Shown here piece by piece: positions 35,365 through 44,348 of a stretch of DNA of 64,000 bases. Source of the DNA: Inquilinus sp052078665 (GTDB lineage Bacteria > Pseudomonadota > Alphaproteobacteria > DSM-16000 > Inquilinaceae); assembly GCF_052078665.1 (NCBI RefSeq), contig NZ_JBQJIK010000036.1, positions 1 to 64,000 on the forward strand. Reading direction: 5' to 3'. The notes under the pieces were generated by a model, which saw only the letters and a list, made by a program, of their open reading frames with translations, did no database searches and was not told the DNA's origin. The position numbers and the translations under genes are program-made. The first letter of the stretch is position 1, and each line of letters begins with the position of its first letter.

Positions 35365-37071
35365 ATGGCCTCGATTACGGGAACCGGCGGCAACGACTTC
35401 ATTCACGTGCCCGGCCAGGGCGGCACCGCTCCCGGCTTCAACGACATGCCGGTCGCGACGGACACCGGCGACACCATCGACGGCGCCGCGGGCAATGACC
35501 GCATCATCGCCGGCGCGGGGGCGGACACCATCACGGGCGGGCTCGGCGACGACACGATCGACGGCGGGCTCGGCGACGATCTGGTGCAGGGCGATCCCGG
35601 CGCCGATAGGCTGACCGGCGGGGCTGGAAACGACACGGTGAGCTATGCCGCCAGCGCGGCCGGCGTGTCCATCGGCACCCGCTCCGGTCCCGGCTCCGGC
35701 GGTGATGCCCAAGGGGACATCATCTCGTCGTCGGCGTCGATCGAGAGGTTCATCGGCTCGGCCTTCAGCGACCAGATCAGCGCCAATGCGAGCGTCCTGG
35801 ACGGCGGGGACGGCAACGATGCACTGACGGCTTTCATCACCAGCACTCTCATCGGAGGCGCCGGTGACGATACCCTGAACGGCGGTGGGCTCGGCGGGCT
35901 ACTCATCGGCGGGGCGGGCGCCGACCTGTTGATCGGTGCCAGCAGCGGCCCAGCAGCCGGCGTCGGCGCCGTGTCCTACGCCGACAGCTCGGCTGGCGTC
36001 CGCATCAACCTGACCGGCGGGGCGAGTGGTGGCGCGGCCGGTGTCGGCGGCGATGCCGAAGGCGACATCTTCATCCGCATCGCAAGCGCGATCGGCAGCA
36101 CCTTCGACGACAACCTCACCGGCAATGCCGGCCGCAATGAACTCCAAGGCGGGGATGGCAATGATATCCTCGCCGGTCGCGGGAGCTTCGATTTCAACGA
36201 CGTGCTGGATGGCGGAAGCGGGATCGACACCGCCGATTTCGGCTACAGCACCGAAGGCGTTCATATCGATCTGATCCAGGGGGAAGGGGACGATGGAACC
36301 GGCTTTGCGACCCGATTGATCTCGATCGAGAGCATCGCCGCCAGCGGCCATGACGACGTCGTGATCGGCAGTGACGAGGCCAATGGGTTCTGGGGATTCG
36401 ATGGTGACGACACTCTATCGGGCGGCGGCGGAAACGATTCCCTGAAAGGCGGCGCGGGCCAGGACACGCTCGAAGGCGGCTTGGGTGCGGACCGCCTCGA
36501 TGGCGGCGACGGCATCGACACGGTGACCTATGCCCAGTCGACCCTGGGGGTCACGGTCGATCTCGGCGCCAATACCGGGCGGTTCGGCGAGGCGCAGGGC
36601 GACATCTTTGTCGGTGTCGAGAACGTCGTCGGCTCCGCCCGCGGCGACACCCTGACCGGCGACGGCAGCGCCAACATGCTGTCCGGTGAGGACAGCAACG
36701 ACCGGCTGACCGGGGCCGGCGGGGCCGACGTTCTGAATGGCGGGGCCGGCGGGGACCTGTTCACCTATCGGGCGGTCGGCGACAGCACCGTCGCCATGGC
36801 GGGCCGCGACACGATCCAGGACTTCAACAGCCTGGAGCAGGACAGGATCGACCTCAGCCAGATCGACGCGGACGGCAACGCCGGCAACGGGAACACGACC
36901 TTCAGCTTCGTCGGCACGGGTCCCTTCACCGGGGCGGGAGCGGAGGTGCGCTTCGCCGCCGCGGGTGACGACCTGCTGGTCGAGGGTGACGCGAATGGCG
37001 ACATGGTCGCCGATTTCGCCATCCTGGTGCAGGGGACCCTCACCCTCACCGCGGCCGATTTCGTGCTGTGA
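35365..37071 (+). CDS. RTX calcium-binding repeat protein (type I secreted)
   Basis: 568 residues made of haemolysin-type nonapeptide repeats throughout (for example GGLGDDTIDGGLGDDLVQGD and GGAGADVLNGGAGGD-like arrays). The C-terminal 130 residues match the peptidase-M10-type secretion domain, ending LTAADFVL. There is no catalytic domain, so it may be an extracellular adhesin, surface coat or calcium scaffold. It lacks a Sec signal. The ATG at 35365 follows GGGAGGAG. Its C-terminus is clearly related to that of the protease at 29275-31713, implying a shared exporter encoded elsewhere. Confidence 0.88.
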   Translation: MASITGTGGNDFIHVPGQGGTAPGFNDMPVATDTGDTIDGAAGNDRIIAGAGADTITGGLGDDTIDGGLGDDLVQGDPGADRLTGGAGNDTVSYAASAAGVSIGTRSGPGSGGDAQGDIISSSASIERFIGSAFSDQISANASVLDGGDGNDALTAFITSTLIGGAGDDTLNGGGLGGLLIGGAGADLLIGASSGPAAGVGAVSYADSSAGVRINLTGGASGGAAGVGGDAEGDIFIRIASAIGSTFDDNLTGNAGRNELQGGDGNDILAGRGSFDFNDVLDGGSGIDTADFGYSTEGVHIDLIQGEGDDGTGFATRLISIESIAASGHDDVVIGSDEANGFWGFDGDDTLSGGGGNDSLKGGAGQDTLEGGLGADRLDGGDGIDTVTYAQSTLGVTVDLGANTGRFGEAQGDIFVGVENVVGSARGDTLTGDGSANMLSGEDSNDRLTGAGGADVLNGGAGGDLFTYRAVGDSTVAMAGRDTIQDFNSLEQDRIDLSQIDADGNAGNGNTTFSFVGTGPFTGAGAEVRFAAAGDDLLVEGDANGDMVADFAILVQGTLTLTAADFVL

Positions 37072-37116
37072 TCGGGCCGGCGCCGGTCCCGCGGGGATCG
37101 GCGCCCAAGCCCCGGG

Positions 37117-37602
37117 TCAGTCGCGGAAGTTCAGATACTGCAGCGGCTGCTCGATCTTCAGGCCGCGGACCAGGGCGATGGTGGCCTGCAGGTCGTCGAT
37201 CTTCTTGCCGGTGACGCGCAACTCGTCGCCCTGGATCGCGGCCTGGACCTTCTGCTTGCTGTCCTTGATCGCCTTAATGATGGTCCTGGCCAGGTCGCGG
37301 TCGATGCCCTGCTTCACCACCACTTCTTGCCGCACCATGTTGCCCGAGGCCTTCTCCACCGTCTTGAAGTCGAGCGCGCCGGCATCGAGCTTGCGCCGGG
37401 CGAAATAGCCGCGCAGCAGCTCGTGCATCTGCTTCAGCTTCAGGTCGTCATCGGCCAGGATCGTCAGCGTCTCGTCGCTGCGCTCGATCGTGCATTTCGA
37501 CCCTTTGAAGTCGAAGCGCTGCGCCACCTCGCGGGTGACGCCGGCAACGGCGTTGTCGACTTCGGTGAGGTCGGTCTTGGAGACGATGTCGAAGGAGGGC
37601 AT
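37117..37602 (-). CDS. yajQ: YajQ-family cyclic-di-GMP/nucleotide-binding protein
   Basis: 161 residues, standard length. The MPSFDIVSKTDLTEVDNAV start, the RFDFKGSKCTIE segment and the C-terminal DDLQATIALVRG are conserved in YajQ. Family members bind nucleotides, and in some plant and animal pathogens c-di-GMP, and act as transcription co-factors. It is a single-gene unit facing the end of the RTX gene. Confidence 0.93.
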   Translation of the reverse strand: MPSFDIVSKTDLTEVDNAVAGVTREVAQRFDFKGSKCTIERSDETLTILADDDLKLKQMHELLRGYFARRKLDAGALDFKTVEKASGNMVRQEVVVKQGIDRDLARTIIKAIKDSKQKVQAAIQGDELRVTGKKIDDLQATIALVRGLKIEQPLQYLNFRD

Positions 37603-37638
37603 GGCGGTTCGCGGATCTCCGGAACGGGACCTACGAGT

Positions 37639-38547
37639 CTAGCCGATTCCGCGGCGAATGGGAGCCTCCACGGCCGGGACGGGGCGATTGGCCGCCGCCG
37701 GCGCGCCGAAGGGCGCCAGCCGGGCGTCGTGCCGCCGCATCGCGGCTGGGAAATCCGGCCCGGCGAAGTAGCGGTATTCCACCGCGCGCATCCCGGTGAC
37801 CGGATCGAGCGCGGCGAGCCGGGCGTCGACCAGGCCGGGATGGCACATGATCACCGCCCGGTCGGGCGCGGTCTCGAGCCAGCGCTCGAACAGCACGTCG
37901 TAGCCACGGTCGACGAAGTCGTAGACACCGCAGAAGCTGTCGTTCCGCCGCTCGGCCGCCGGGTCGAGCACGGCGTCGGACCGCAGGCTCAGCGCCTGCA
38001 AGAAGAGGGATTTCACGGCGAAGGGACGGCGGACGATCCGCCGCGGCCGGTCGCCGCAGCGCCGGATCCAGCGCGGCCGCAGCCCGGCGGAGCGCAGGGT
38101 CAGGGCCAGGGTCTCGGCGATGCCGGGCAGCAGATGGACATGCTGGTGCCCATCGATGAAGTCCGGCGCCCGGCCGAAGGCGTCGACGAAGGCGGCGTGC
38201 TGCGCCTCGATCTCGGCCGACAGGGCGCCCGACGGCAGTTGCCGCGCGAGGCTCAGCCGGACCAGGGCGGCGAGGCTGGGGAACCGGCGCCAGCCGGCAT
38301 CGACGCGAAGCTGCGGCGACAGCGGGGCGAAGGGGCCGGTGAGGCAGAGATGCAGGCCGATCTCGACCGGCCCGGCGGCGGCGGGCAGGTTGCGCAGCAG
38401 GCCGGCGGCCTCGGGCCAGAACGATCCGACGGTCAGGCAACTGGTGCCGGACAGGCGACCCTCGGCCAGCAGCTGGCGGATCGCCAGCGACACGCCGGGG
38501 GCGAGGCCGTAATCATCGGCGACCAGCGTGATACGCCTCAAGGACAT
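37639..38547 (-). CDS. YdjC/ChbG-family carbohydrate deacetylase (NaxD/HpnK-like)
   Basis: 302 residues. The YdjC fold motifs are clear: VADDYGLAPGVS (metal Asp), IGLHLCLTGPF, DGHQHVHLLPGI (His-x-His) and IMCHPG. HpnK, which trims N-acetyl groups from glycosylated hopanoids, and NaxD, which deacetylates undecaprenyl-phosphate-linked GalNAc in Francisella, are close members. No hopanoid genes (hpnI, hpnJ) are in view. Instead the gene overlaps by 35 bases a polyprenyl-phosphate glycosyltransferase gene and follows an ArnT-like transferase, which favours a NaxD-type role. Cytoplasmic enzyme. Confidence 0.85.
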   Translation of the reverse strand: MSLRRITLVADDYGLAPGVSLAIRQLLAEGRLSGTSCLTVGSFWPEAAGLLRNLPAAAGPVEIGLHLCLTGPFAPLSPQLRVDAGWRRFPSLAALVRLSLARQLPSGALSAEIEAQHAAFVDAFGRAPDFIDGHQHVHLLPGIAETLALTLRSAGLRPRWIRRCGDRPRRIVRRPFAVKSLFLQALSLRSDAVLDPAAERRNDSFCGVYDFVDRGYDVLFERWLETAPDRAVIMCHPGLVDARLAALDPVTGMRAVEYRYFAGPDFPAAMRRHDARLAPFGAPAAANRPVPAVEAPIRRGIG

Positions 38548-39541
38548 GGCTCATCTCTTCCACAGGGTCCCGCCGCCTATGCTCGGCGACGACATAGAGG
38601 GGGCGGTCCTTCACCTCGTCGAGGATCTGGCCGAGATACTCGCCGAGGATGCCGAGATTGATCAGCAGCACGCCGCCGATCAGCACCAGGATGGCGATCA
38701 CGCCGGGCACGCCGGGCAGGGCCACGCCCTCGGCCAGGCAGACGACGGTGATCCACAGCCCGTAGGCGAAGGCCGTCAAGGCCATGGCGAAGCCCAGCAG
38801 GGTCGAGATCCTGAGCGGCATGCGGCTGAACGAGGTGACGCCGTTGAGCGACAGCAGCAGCAGCTTCCAGAACGACCATTTCGTGGTGCCGCCGATCCGC
38901 TCCGCCGGCTGGTAGTCGATCCGGCGCTGCTGGAAGCCGACCCAGACCGACAGGCCCTTGAAGAACCGGCCGCGTTCGCGCAGGCCGCGCAGCGCTTCCG
39001 CCGCCCGTGCCGACAGCAGCCGGAAATCGGCCGCGTCCGGCGTGATGCGGAAGGTGTTGCCGGAATTCATCAGCCCGTAGAAGGACTTGACCAGCAGGCG
39101 GTAGACCGGCCCTGCCTGCCGCCGGCGGCGCACGGCATAGACGATGTCGTCGCCGTCGACCAGCCAGTGGTGGACGAAGCTGTCGATCAGCTCCGGCGGG
39201 TGCTGGCCGTCCGAATCCATGAACACCACCGCATCGCCCATCGCGGCGTCGAGGCCGGCGGTCAGCGCCGCCTCCTTGCCGAAGTTGCGGCTGAGGCGGA
39301 TCAGCTCGACCCGCACCCGGCCCTCCGGCAGGGCGGCGACGATTCCGGCGCTGCCGTCGCGGCTGCCGTCGTCGACATAGATCACCTCGACCGCCAGACC
39401 GTGAGCCTCGTCGAGCCGGGCGGCCAGGGCTTCGAGCTGCCGGTGCAGCGCCGGGACCGAATCCGCCTCGTTGTACAGCGGCACCACAATCGACAGGCGG
39501 CGCAGGGTGGTCCGGAGGGTGTGGTTCATCATGGCCCTCAT
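38513..39541 (-). CDS. Polyprenyl-phosphate glycosyltransferase, family 2 (ArnC/GtrB/FlmF2-like)
   Basis: 342 residues. The GT2 catalytic domain starts at LSIVVPLYNEADSVPALHRQ and shows VIYVDDGSRDGS, LSRNFGKEAALTAGLDAA and the DxD motif FMDSDGQHPPEL. Two C-terminal membrane helices follow (about residues 235-310). It would load a sugar onto undecaprenyl phosphate at the inner face of the membrane. The ATG at 39541 overlaps the stop of the GT39 gene by four bases (ATGA). FlmF2 in Francisella does this with GalNAc; the sugar here is unknown. Confidence 0.88.
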   Translation of the reverse strand: MRAMMNHTLRTTLRRLSIVVPLYNEADSVPALHRQLEALAARLDEAHGLAVEVIYVDDGSRDGSAGIVAALPEGRVRVELIRLSRNFGKEAALTAGLDAAMGDAVVFMDSDGQHPPELIDSFVHHWLVDGDDIVYAVRRRRQAGPVYRLLVKSFYGLMNSGNTFRITPDAADFRLLSARAAEALRGLRERGRFFKGLSVWVGFQQRRIDYQPAERIGGTTKWSFWKLLLLSLNGVTSFSRMPLRISTLLGFAMALTAFAYGLWITVVCLAEGVALPGVPGVIAILVLIGGVLLINLGILGEYLGQILDEVKDRPLYVVAEHRRRDPVEEMSHVLEAYHAGRR

Positions 39542-41175
39542 GAGCCGGGGCAGGTGACGGCCGGGGTGGTCCGGCCGGGAAGCACGGCGAGCCAGACGGT
39601 GCGGCTCTCGAGCGGCGTGCCGAGCGCCGTCCGCGCCGGCCAGGCATAGGCGGTGATGTCCCGGGGGCAGAGGCCGGCGATCGGGCGGTCCGGCTGCGGC
39701 TGGCGCCGCGAGGCGTAGACGGCGCCGCTGCGGAGGAGGAGGTCCCGGCCGATCCAGGGCGACAGCGCCGGGTCTGCATCCTCGAACACCTGCGGCCGAG
39801 CGGCGCCGTACAGGGAGATCGTCCCGGCCTCCGGGATGGTGCCGATCACCGTCTCCGGCGCGCCGGGCTGGCTCTTCCGCCACAGCGCCTCGGCTGCCGC
39901 GGACAGGGCCGGGCCGTCGAGATTCATGATGTTCGGGGTGCCGGACAGGCCGGGCTTGACCAGCATCAGCACGGCGAAGCCGATCATGAAGGCCGGCGCC
40001 AGGGCGAGGGCGGCGGTGCGGAAGCGCGAAGCCGACAGGCCGGAGGCCGCGAGGGCGGGCAGGAGCAGGGCCAGGAGCGGCGGCGCGGCCAGCACGAAGC
40101 TCATGCCCCACATCGTCCGGATGCGGATGCCGGTGGCGGCGGAGGCGAGGGCGAGGGCGGCGATCGGGACCAGGTAGACGAAGGCGAGGTAGAGCCCGGC
40201 CGGGGAGCGGAGCCGCTGGTGGGCGAGGTGGAGGAGGGCGGCGATTCGCTCCCACCCCAGCGGGCTGAGCCCGATCGCCGCGGCCAGCAGCATCGGCGCG
40301 ATGGCGAAGGCCTGGTCGCCGAGGAAGGTGAGGGGGCCGATCAGATGGCCCGCCGGGCCGGTCAGGGTGTCGTCGCTTCGATCGGCCAGATAGCTCAGCG
40401 TGGTGAAGTCGTTCTGCACCAGCCACAGCAGATGCGGTGCGACCACCAGGAGGCAGGCCGCCAGCCCGAGATAGAGGCCCGGCCGGGCGAAGTGCCGCCG
40501 GCCGGCGGGCGACAGCAGCAGATAGGCCAGGAGCGTGGCCAGCAACACGACGATCGAGTACTTCGCCAGCAGGCCCAGCCCGGCGGCGAGCCCGGTCAGG
40601 CCCCACCAGACCGCCTGGTCGCGGGTGACGGCCCGCCAGAACAGCGCCATCGTCCAGGCCCAGAGGGCGAACTGCACGGTGTTCGGGTTGAAGCGCGGCG
40701 CGGCGTAGGTGGTGTAGTGGGTCAGGGCCAGCAGCACCACCGCGACCAGCGCGGCGCGGCGCCCGGCGATGTCGCGCGTCAGCAGCCAGACGGCGGCAAA
40801 GGCGGCGGCGATGAAGGCCTGGCTCAGCCCGTAATAGGCCCAGTTGGCGCTGCCGAACACGGCGTGGACGAGCTCGGCGGACCAGGCCGCCAGCGGCGGG
40901 TGCTTGTGGTAGCCCCAGAGCCAGTGTTGCCCCCAGTAGAGCCCTTCGAGCGTGTCGGGATGCAGGTTGCCGGCCAGCCAGGCCGGCAGCAGGGTCCAGG
41001 CCACGAAGCCGGCGCCGAGAAAGGTGGGGACCCAGAGGGAATGGATATCGCGGACGACGGCGAGCACCGCTCCGGCCGGCACCGGGCCGGGCCGGTGCGT
41101 CCCCGGCACGACTGGGGACTCGGTAACGGATCTGGATCGGACCGCCTCGGTGCTCACGATGTCGTCGCTGCTCAC
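39538..41175 (-). CDS. Glycosyltransferase family 39 (ArnT/FlmK-like) membrane protein
   Basis: 545 residues with about 12 membrane helices in the first 420 and a soluble tail. It fits the PMT_2/ArnT family, with the substrate loop LYWGQHWLWGYHKHPPLAAW near residue 85; the catalytic aspartate expected in an early periplasmic loop is probably in NLHPDTLEG. These enzymes move a sugar from undecaprenyl phosphate to an acceptor in the periplasm, such as lipid A. It is the first gene of a three-gene operon with the GT2 and deacetylase genes. Confidence 0.85.
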   Translation of the reverse strand: MSSDDIVSTEAVRSRSVTESPVVPGTHRPGPVPAGAVLAVVRDIHSLWVPTFLGAGFVAWTLLPAWLAGNLHPDTLEGLYWGQHWLWGYHKHPPLAAWSAELVHAVFGSANWAYYGLSQAFIAAAFAAVWLLTRDIAGRRAALVAVVLLALTHYTTYAAPRFNPNTVQFALWAWTMALFWRAVTRDQAVWWGLTGLAAGLGLLAKYSIVVLLATLLAYLLLSPAGRRHFARPGLYLGLAACLLVVAPHLLWLVQNDFTTLSYLADRSDDTLTGPAGHLIGPLTFLGDQAFAIAPMLLAAAIGLSPLGWERIAALLHLAHQRLRSPAGLYLAFVYLVPIAALALASAATGIRIRTMWGMSFVLAAPPLLALLLPALAASGLSASRFRTAALALAPAFMIGFAVLMLVKPGLSGTPNIMNLDGPALSAAAEALWRKSQPGAPETVIGTIPEAGTISLYGAARPQVFEDADPALSPWIGRDLLLRSGAVYASRRQPQPDRPIAGLCPRDITAYAWPARTALGTPLESRTVWLAVLPGRTTPAVTCPGS

Positions 41176-41491
41176 TAGGAACGCTTGGCCGCGGTTCGGC
41201 CAATCGCGGCCGGGGATGCGGCGCCATTAGAAATAATGGCTCTTCCGAGGTTCCGGTATTTACAGTTTCGTATACATTTCCGACGCGTTGTTTGCTTGTT
41301 GGCGCGGGGTCTGGTCGAGACACAAGTATTGTGGAGAGAAATTAATAATTCTGGTCTGTTTAAGTAGTTCAATGAAAAGCTGCAATCTTCTTTTTGAAAG
41401 AAGGTCGCTTCTGCATGCCGGCCCACAAAAGACGAAGGCCCGCCGACAATTGCGGCGGGCCTTGCTGGAACCGGGAGCGGGAAGCGGTCTG
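41176..41491. other. Intergenic region, 316 bases
   Basis: It holds the upstream region of the glycosyltransferase operon and the downstream region of the CHAP amidase gene. It is AT-rich between about 41225 and 41400. A strong terminator for the CHAP gene lies at 41435-41463. No gene is recognised. Confidence 0.45.
41435..41463 (-). terminator. Intrinsic terminator after the CHAP gene
   Basis: AAGGCCCGCCG pairs perfectly with CGGCGGGCCTT (11 bases, seven-base loop), followed on the minus strand by CGTCTTTTG. It lies 28 bases after the CHAP gene stop. Confidence 0.88.
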
Positions 41492-42319
41492 TCAGTCGGC
41501 GCGTTCGGCGACCTGGGTGTTCGGCGCGTAGATGAAGCCGTAGGTCGGGTACACCGAGGTGCCCATCTGGGCGGTCGGCTGATGCCAGAAGCGGGTCTGG
41601 CTCCAGTCGTTCTTGGCCGAGACATCGATCACCCGGGCCGGCTCGTTCACCCGGCCGCGCGGCGCCCAATTGGCCTGGTCGACGATAATCTCGCGGGAAC
41701 TGACCACCCGGCGCACCACCGCGACATGGCCGCGCCGCATCGAACCGGTGCGCTTCAGTACGATCACCGAGCCGGCGACCGGCATGCGGCCGCGGTTGTA
41801 GCGGCCGGAGGCTGCATCCCACCAGCGCCAGGCATCGCCGGAGATCTGGAAGCCGGTCAGTTCGCGGGCGAAGGGGACGCAGGACCAGCGGCGATGCTGG
41901 GCCTTCAGCGTCGAGACGCGCTGGATCTGCCGCTGCTCGGTGACGTTGCGGGCCGTCAGCTGGGTGCGCGGGATCGCTGCAGTAGCCACGGCCGGGGCCT
42001 GGGGACGAGCCCGGGGCGCCGGTGCTGTGACCGTCTTCCGCTCCGTGGCCGGTGCCGGGCTGGCCGGCTGGTCCGTCGCCGCCTGGCGGGTGGCCACGGC
42101 GTCGCGGACGGCGCCTTCGACCTGATCGCTGGACTGGCCGGCGGCTGCGGCAGCCGCGGCATTCAACTCGCGCGTGGTGCGTGAGGCGGCGTGTGCGGTT
42201 TCGCTGAGAAGGGCGACGCTGCAGACCAGCGTCAACAGACTTGCAGTGAGGGTACTGAGTGGGCGCTTGGCCCGAGTTTGAGTTCTGATTCTGTGGTCAT
42301 AGTCAGTGTCGCGGGTCAT
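41492..42319 (-). CDS. Exported CHAP-domain protein (putative peptidoglycan amidase/endopeptidase)
   Basis: 275 residues. A long N-terminal signal (about residues 1-45, hydrophobic core TLTASLLTLVCSVALLSETAHAA) is followed by an alanine/proline-rich linker to about residue 120. The CHAP domain holds the catalytic Cys in WSCVPFAREL, His in RRGHVAVVRRV and a polar third residue in VDQANW. CHAP enzymes cleave peptidoglycan cross-links or stem peptides, so it is probably a periplasmic cell-wall remodelling enzyme. The ATG at 42319 was chosen to start at the signal peptide. Confidence 0.88.
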   Translation of the reverse strand: MTRDTDYDHRIRTQTRAKRPLSTLTASLLTLVCSVALLSETAHAASRTTRELNAAAAAAAGQSSDQVEGAVRDAVATRQAATDQPASPAPATERKTVTAPAPRARPQAPAVATAAIPRTQLTARNVTEQRQIQRVSTLKAQHRRWSCVPFARELTGFQISGDAWRWWDAASGRYNRGRMPVAGSVIVLKRTGSMRRGHVAVVRRVVSSREIIVDQANWAPRGRVNEPARVIDVSAKNDWSQTRFWHQPTAQMGTSVYPTYGFIYAPNTQVAERAD

Positions 42320-42890
42320 CACTGGCCCGTCCCCCCTGCGCTGTGTCAATCGGACTGCACTCGCTCCCTTGGCGCTCCAAACGGATGCAGCGCCTTTCCG
42401 GCCGGCTCGTTCGGTGACCCCAGTCACCGCCCCCTCACCGGCAAGAACGGTTAGTAACATTCTGAAATATTCCCGCCAAGCGGAAATGACACCTTTCCGC
42501 CAGATTTCTGCCCGCTTTCGAACGCCAATACAGAAGCGATCCGGGTTCATGTATTGCAGGCGGGCGTAAAAAAATTATTCGACTTTTGCAAAGTGCATAG
42601 GTCGTTTCGGATGCCTATTCGTTCGGCCCTGGACACGATGCTGGAAAGTTGACGGGTTCAATTGACTGGGGTGGCTACTTGATAGCTCCGAAGCGAAGCG
42701 GCTGCTAATGCATTCATTGTCCGACAAAAACGACCGATGTTCCGGTTTCGGACCTTGCAGCGACGCGGCGAGCCCCGCGTCTGGCGCATAGCAGAGTATT
42801 GGACGCCTTGGCCGCCTTCCGCCGGCCGCGCTACAACCTCCTTCCGAGATTCAGGCGGCAAGATGCGCCGAGAAGAGGGAGACCGAACCG
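42320..42890. other. Intergenic region, 571 bases, divergent promoters of CHAP and gabD genes
   Basis: No gene is recognised. An inverted repeat GCGGAAA-TGACACC-TTTCCGC (42480-42500) is the only clear structure and may be an operator of the CHAP gene. AT content rises between about 42450 and 42740. Two open frames in it lack protein-like composition. Confidence 0.45.
42480..42500. promoter_or_regulatory. Inverted repeat upstream of the CHAP gene
   Basis: GCGGAAA and TTTCCGC are perfect complements separated by seven bases, 161 bases before the CHAP start. Could be an operator or part of an mRNA leader. Confidence 0.4.
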
Positions 42891-44348
42891 ATGCAGCTCA
42901 CCGACTCGAAGCTTTTCCGCCAGCAAAGCTATGTCGACGGCCGATGGGCGGACGCTGATGACGGGCGGGTGATCGAGGTCACCAACCCGGCCGACGGCGC
43001 CAGGCTGGGCACCGTGCCGCGCGCCGGCGCCGCCGAGACCCGCCGCGCCATCGCCGCCGCCGACAAGGCCTGGCCGGCCTGGCGCGCCAAGACGGCGCAG
43101 GAGAGGTTCACGATCCTGCGGCGCTGGTTCGAGCTGATGATGGCGAATCAGGAGGACCTGGCGAAGCTGATGACGGCGGAGCAGGGCAAGCCGCTGGCCG
43201 AGAGCCGCGGCGAGATCGCCTATGCCGCCAGCTTCGTCGAGTGGTTCGCCGAGGAGGGCAAGCGGATCTACGGCGACACCATCCCGGCGCCGGCCGGCGA
43301 CCGCCGCATCGTCGTGATCAAGCAGCCGATCGGCGTCTGTGCCGCGATCACGCCCTGGAACTTCCCGGCGGCGATGATCACCCGCAAGGCCGGCGCGGCG
43401 CTGGCCGCCGGCTGCACCATGGTGGTCAAGCCGGCCAGCGAGACGCCCTATTCGGCCCTGGCCCTGGCCGAGCTGGCGGAGCGTGCCGGCATCCCGGCCG
43501 GCGTGTTCTCGGTCATCACCGGCAGCGCCAGCGAGATCGGCGGCGAGATGACCTCGAGCCCGATCGTGCGCAAGGTGACCTTCACCGGGTCGACCGAGAT
43601 CGGCAAGCTGCTGATCCAGCAATCCGCCTCGACGGTGAAGAAGGTGTCGATGGAGCTGGGCGGCAACGCGCCCTTCATCGTCTTCGACGACGCCGATCTC
43701 GACGCCGCGGTGCAGGGGGCGATCGCCTCGAAATACCGCAACACCGGCCAGACCTGCGTCTGCGCCAACCGCCTGCTGGTGCAGGACGGAGTCTACGATG
43801 CCTTCGCCGCCAAGCTGGCTGAGGCGGTCGGCGCGCTGAAGGTCGCCGATGGCATGACCGACGGCGCCCAGCAGGGGCCGCTGATCAACATGAAGGCGGT
43901 CGAGAAGGTCGAGGAGCACATCGCCGACGCCCTGGAGAAGGGGGCCCATCTCGCCCTCGGCGGCAAGCGCCATGCCCTCGGCGGCACCTTCTTCCAGCCG
44001 ACGATCCTGACCGACGTGACGCCGGAGATGAAGGTGGCGAAGGAGGAGACCTTCGGCCCGCTGGCGCCGCTGTTCCGGTTCAAGACCGAGGAGGAGGCGA
44101 TCCGGATGGCCAACGACACCGAGTTCGGCCTCGCCTCCTACTTCTACAGCCGCGACATCGGCCGGATCTGGCGGGTCGGCGAGGCGCTGGAATACGGCAT
44201 CGTCGGCATCAACGAGGGGTTGATCTCGACCGCCGTCGCTCCCTTCGGCGGGGTGAAGGAAAGCGGCCTCGGCCGTGAGGGCTCGCATTACGGCATCGAG
44301 GATTATCTCGAGGTCAAATACCTGTGCGTGGGCGGGCTGAACCGGTGA
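42891..44348 (+). CDS. gabD: Succinate-semialdehyde dehydrogenase (NADP+)
   Basis: 485 residues of the aldehyde dehydrogenase family, closest to GabD. Landmarks are TPWNFPAAMITRKAGAALAAGC, the cofactor loop FTGSTEIGKLL, the catalytic Glu in SMELGGNAPF and the catalytic Cys in NTGQTCVCANR (two cysteines, as in GabD). It oxidises succinate semialdehyde to succinate at the end of the GABA shunt. A gabT transaminase is not adjacent. Its stop overlaps the rpiA start. Confidence 0.92.
   Translation: MQLTDSKLFRQQSYVDGRWADADDGRVIEVTNPADGARLGTVPRAGAAETRRAIAAADKAWPAWRAKTAQERFTILRRWFELMMANQEDLAKLMTAEQGKPLAESRGEIAYAASFVEWFAEEGKRIYGDTIPAPAGDRRIVVIKQPIGVCAAITPWNFPAAMITRKAGAALAAGCTMVVKPASETPYSALALAELAERAGIPAGVFSVITGSASEIGGEMTSSPIVRKVTFTGSTEIGKLLIQQSASTVKKVSMELGGNAPFIVFDDADLDAAVQGAIASKYRNTGQTCVCANRLLVQDGVYDAFAAKLAEAVGALKVADGMTDGAQQGPLINMKAVEKVEEHIADALEKGAHLALGGKRHALGGTFFQPTILTDVTPEMKVAKEETFGPLAPLFRFKTEEEAIRMANDTEFGLASYFYSRDIGRIWRVGEALEYGIVGINEGLISTAVAPFGGVKESGLGREGSHYGIEDYLEVKYLCVGGLNR

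Noticed and set aside
37639..38547. hpnK as part of hopanoid glycosylation
   Set aside because: No hpnI or hpnJ partner nearby; operon partners are ArnC- and ArnT-like. Kept as an alternative only.
41250..41254. Third sigma-EcfG promoter before the glycosyltransferase operon
   Set aside because: GGAAC is present on the minus strand but the -10 spacing is one base short and CGTT is absent.
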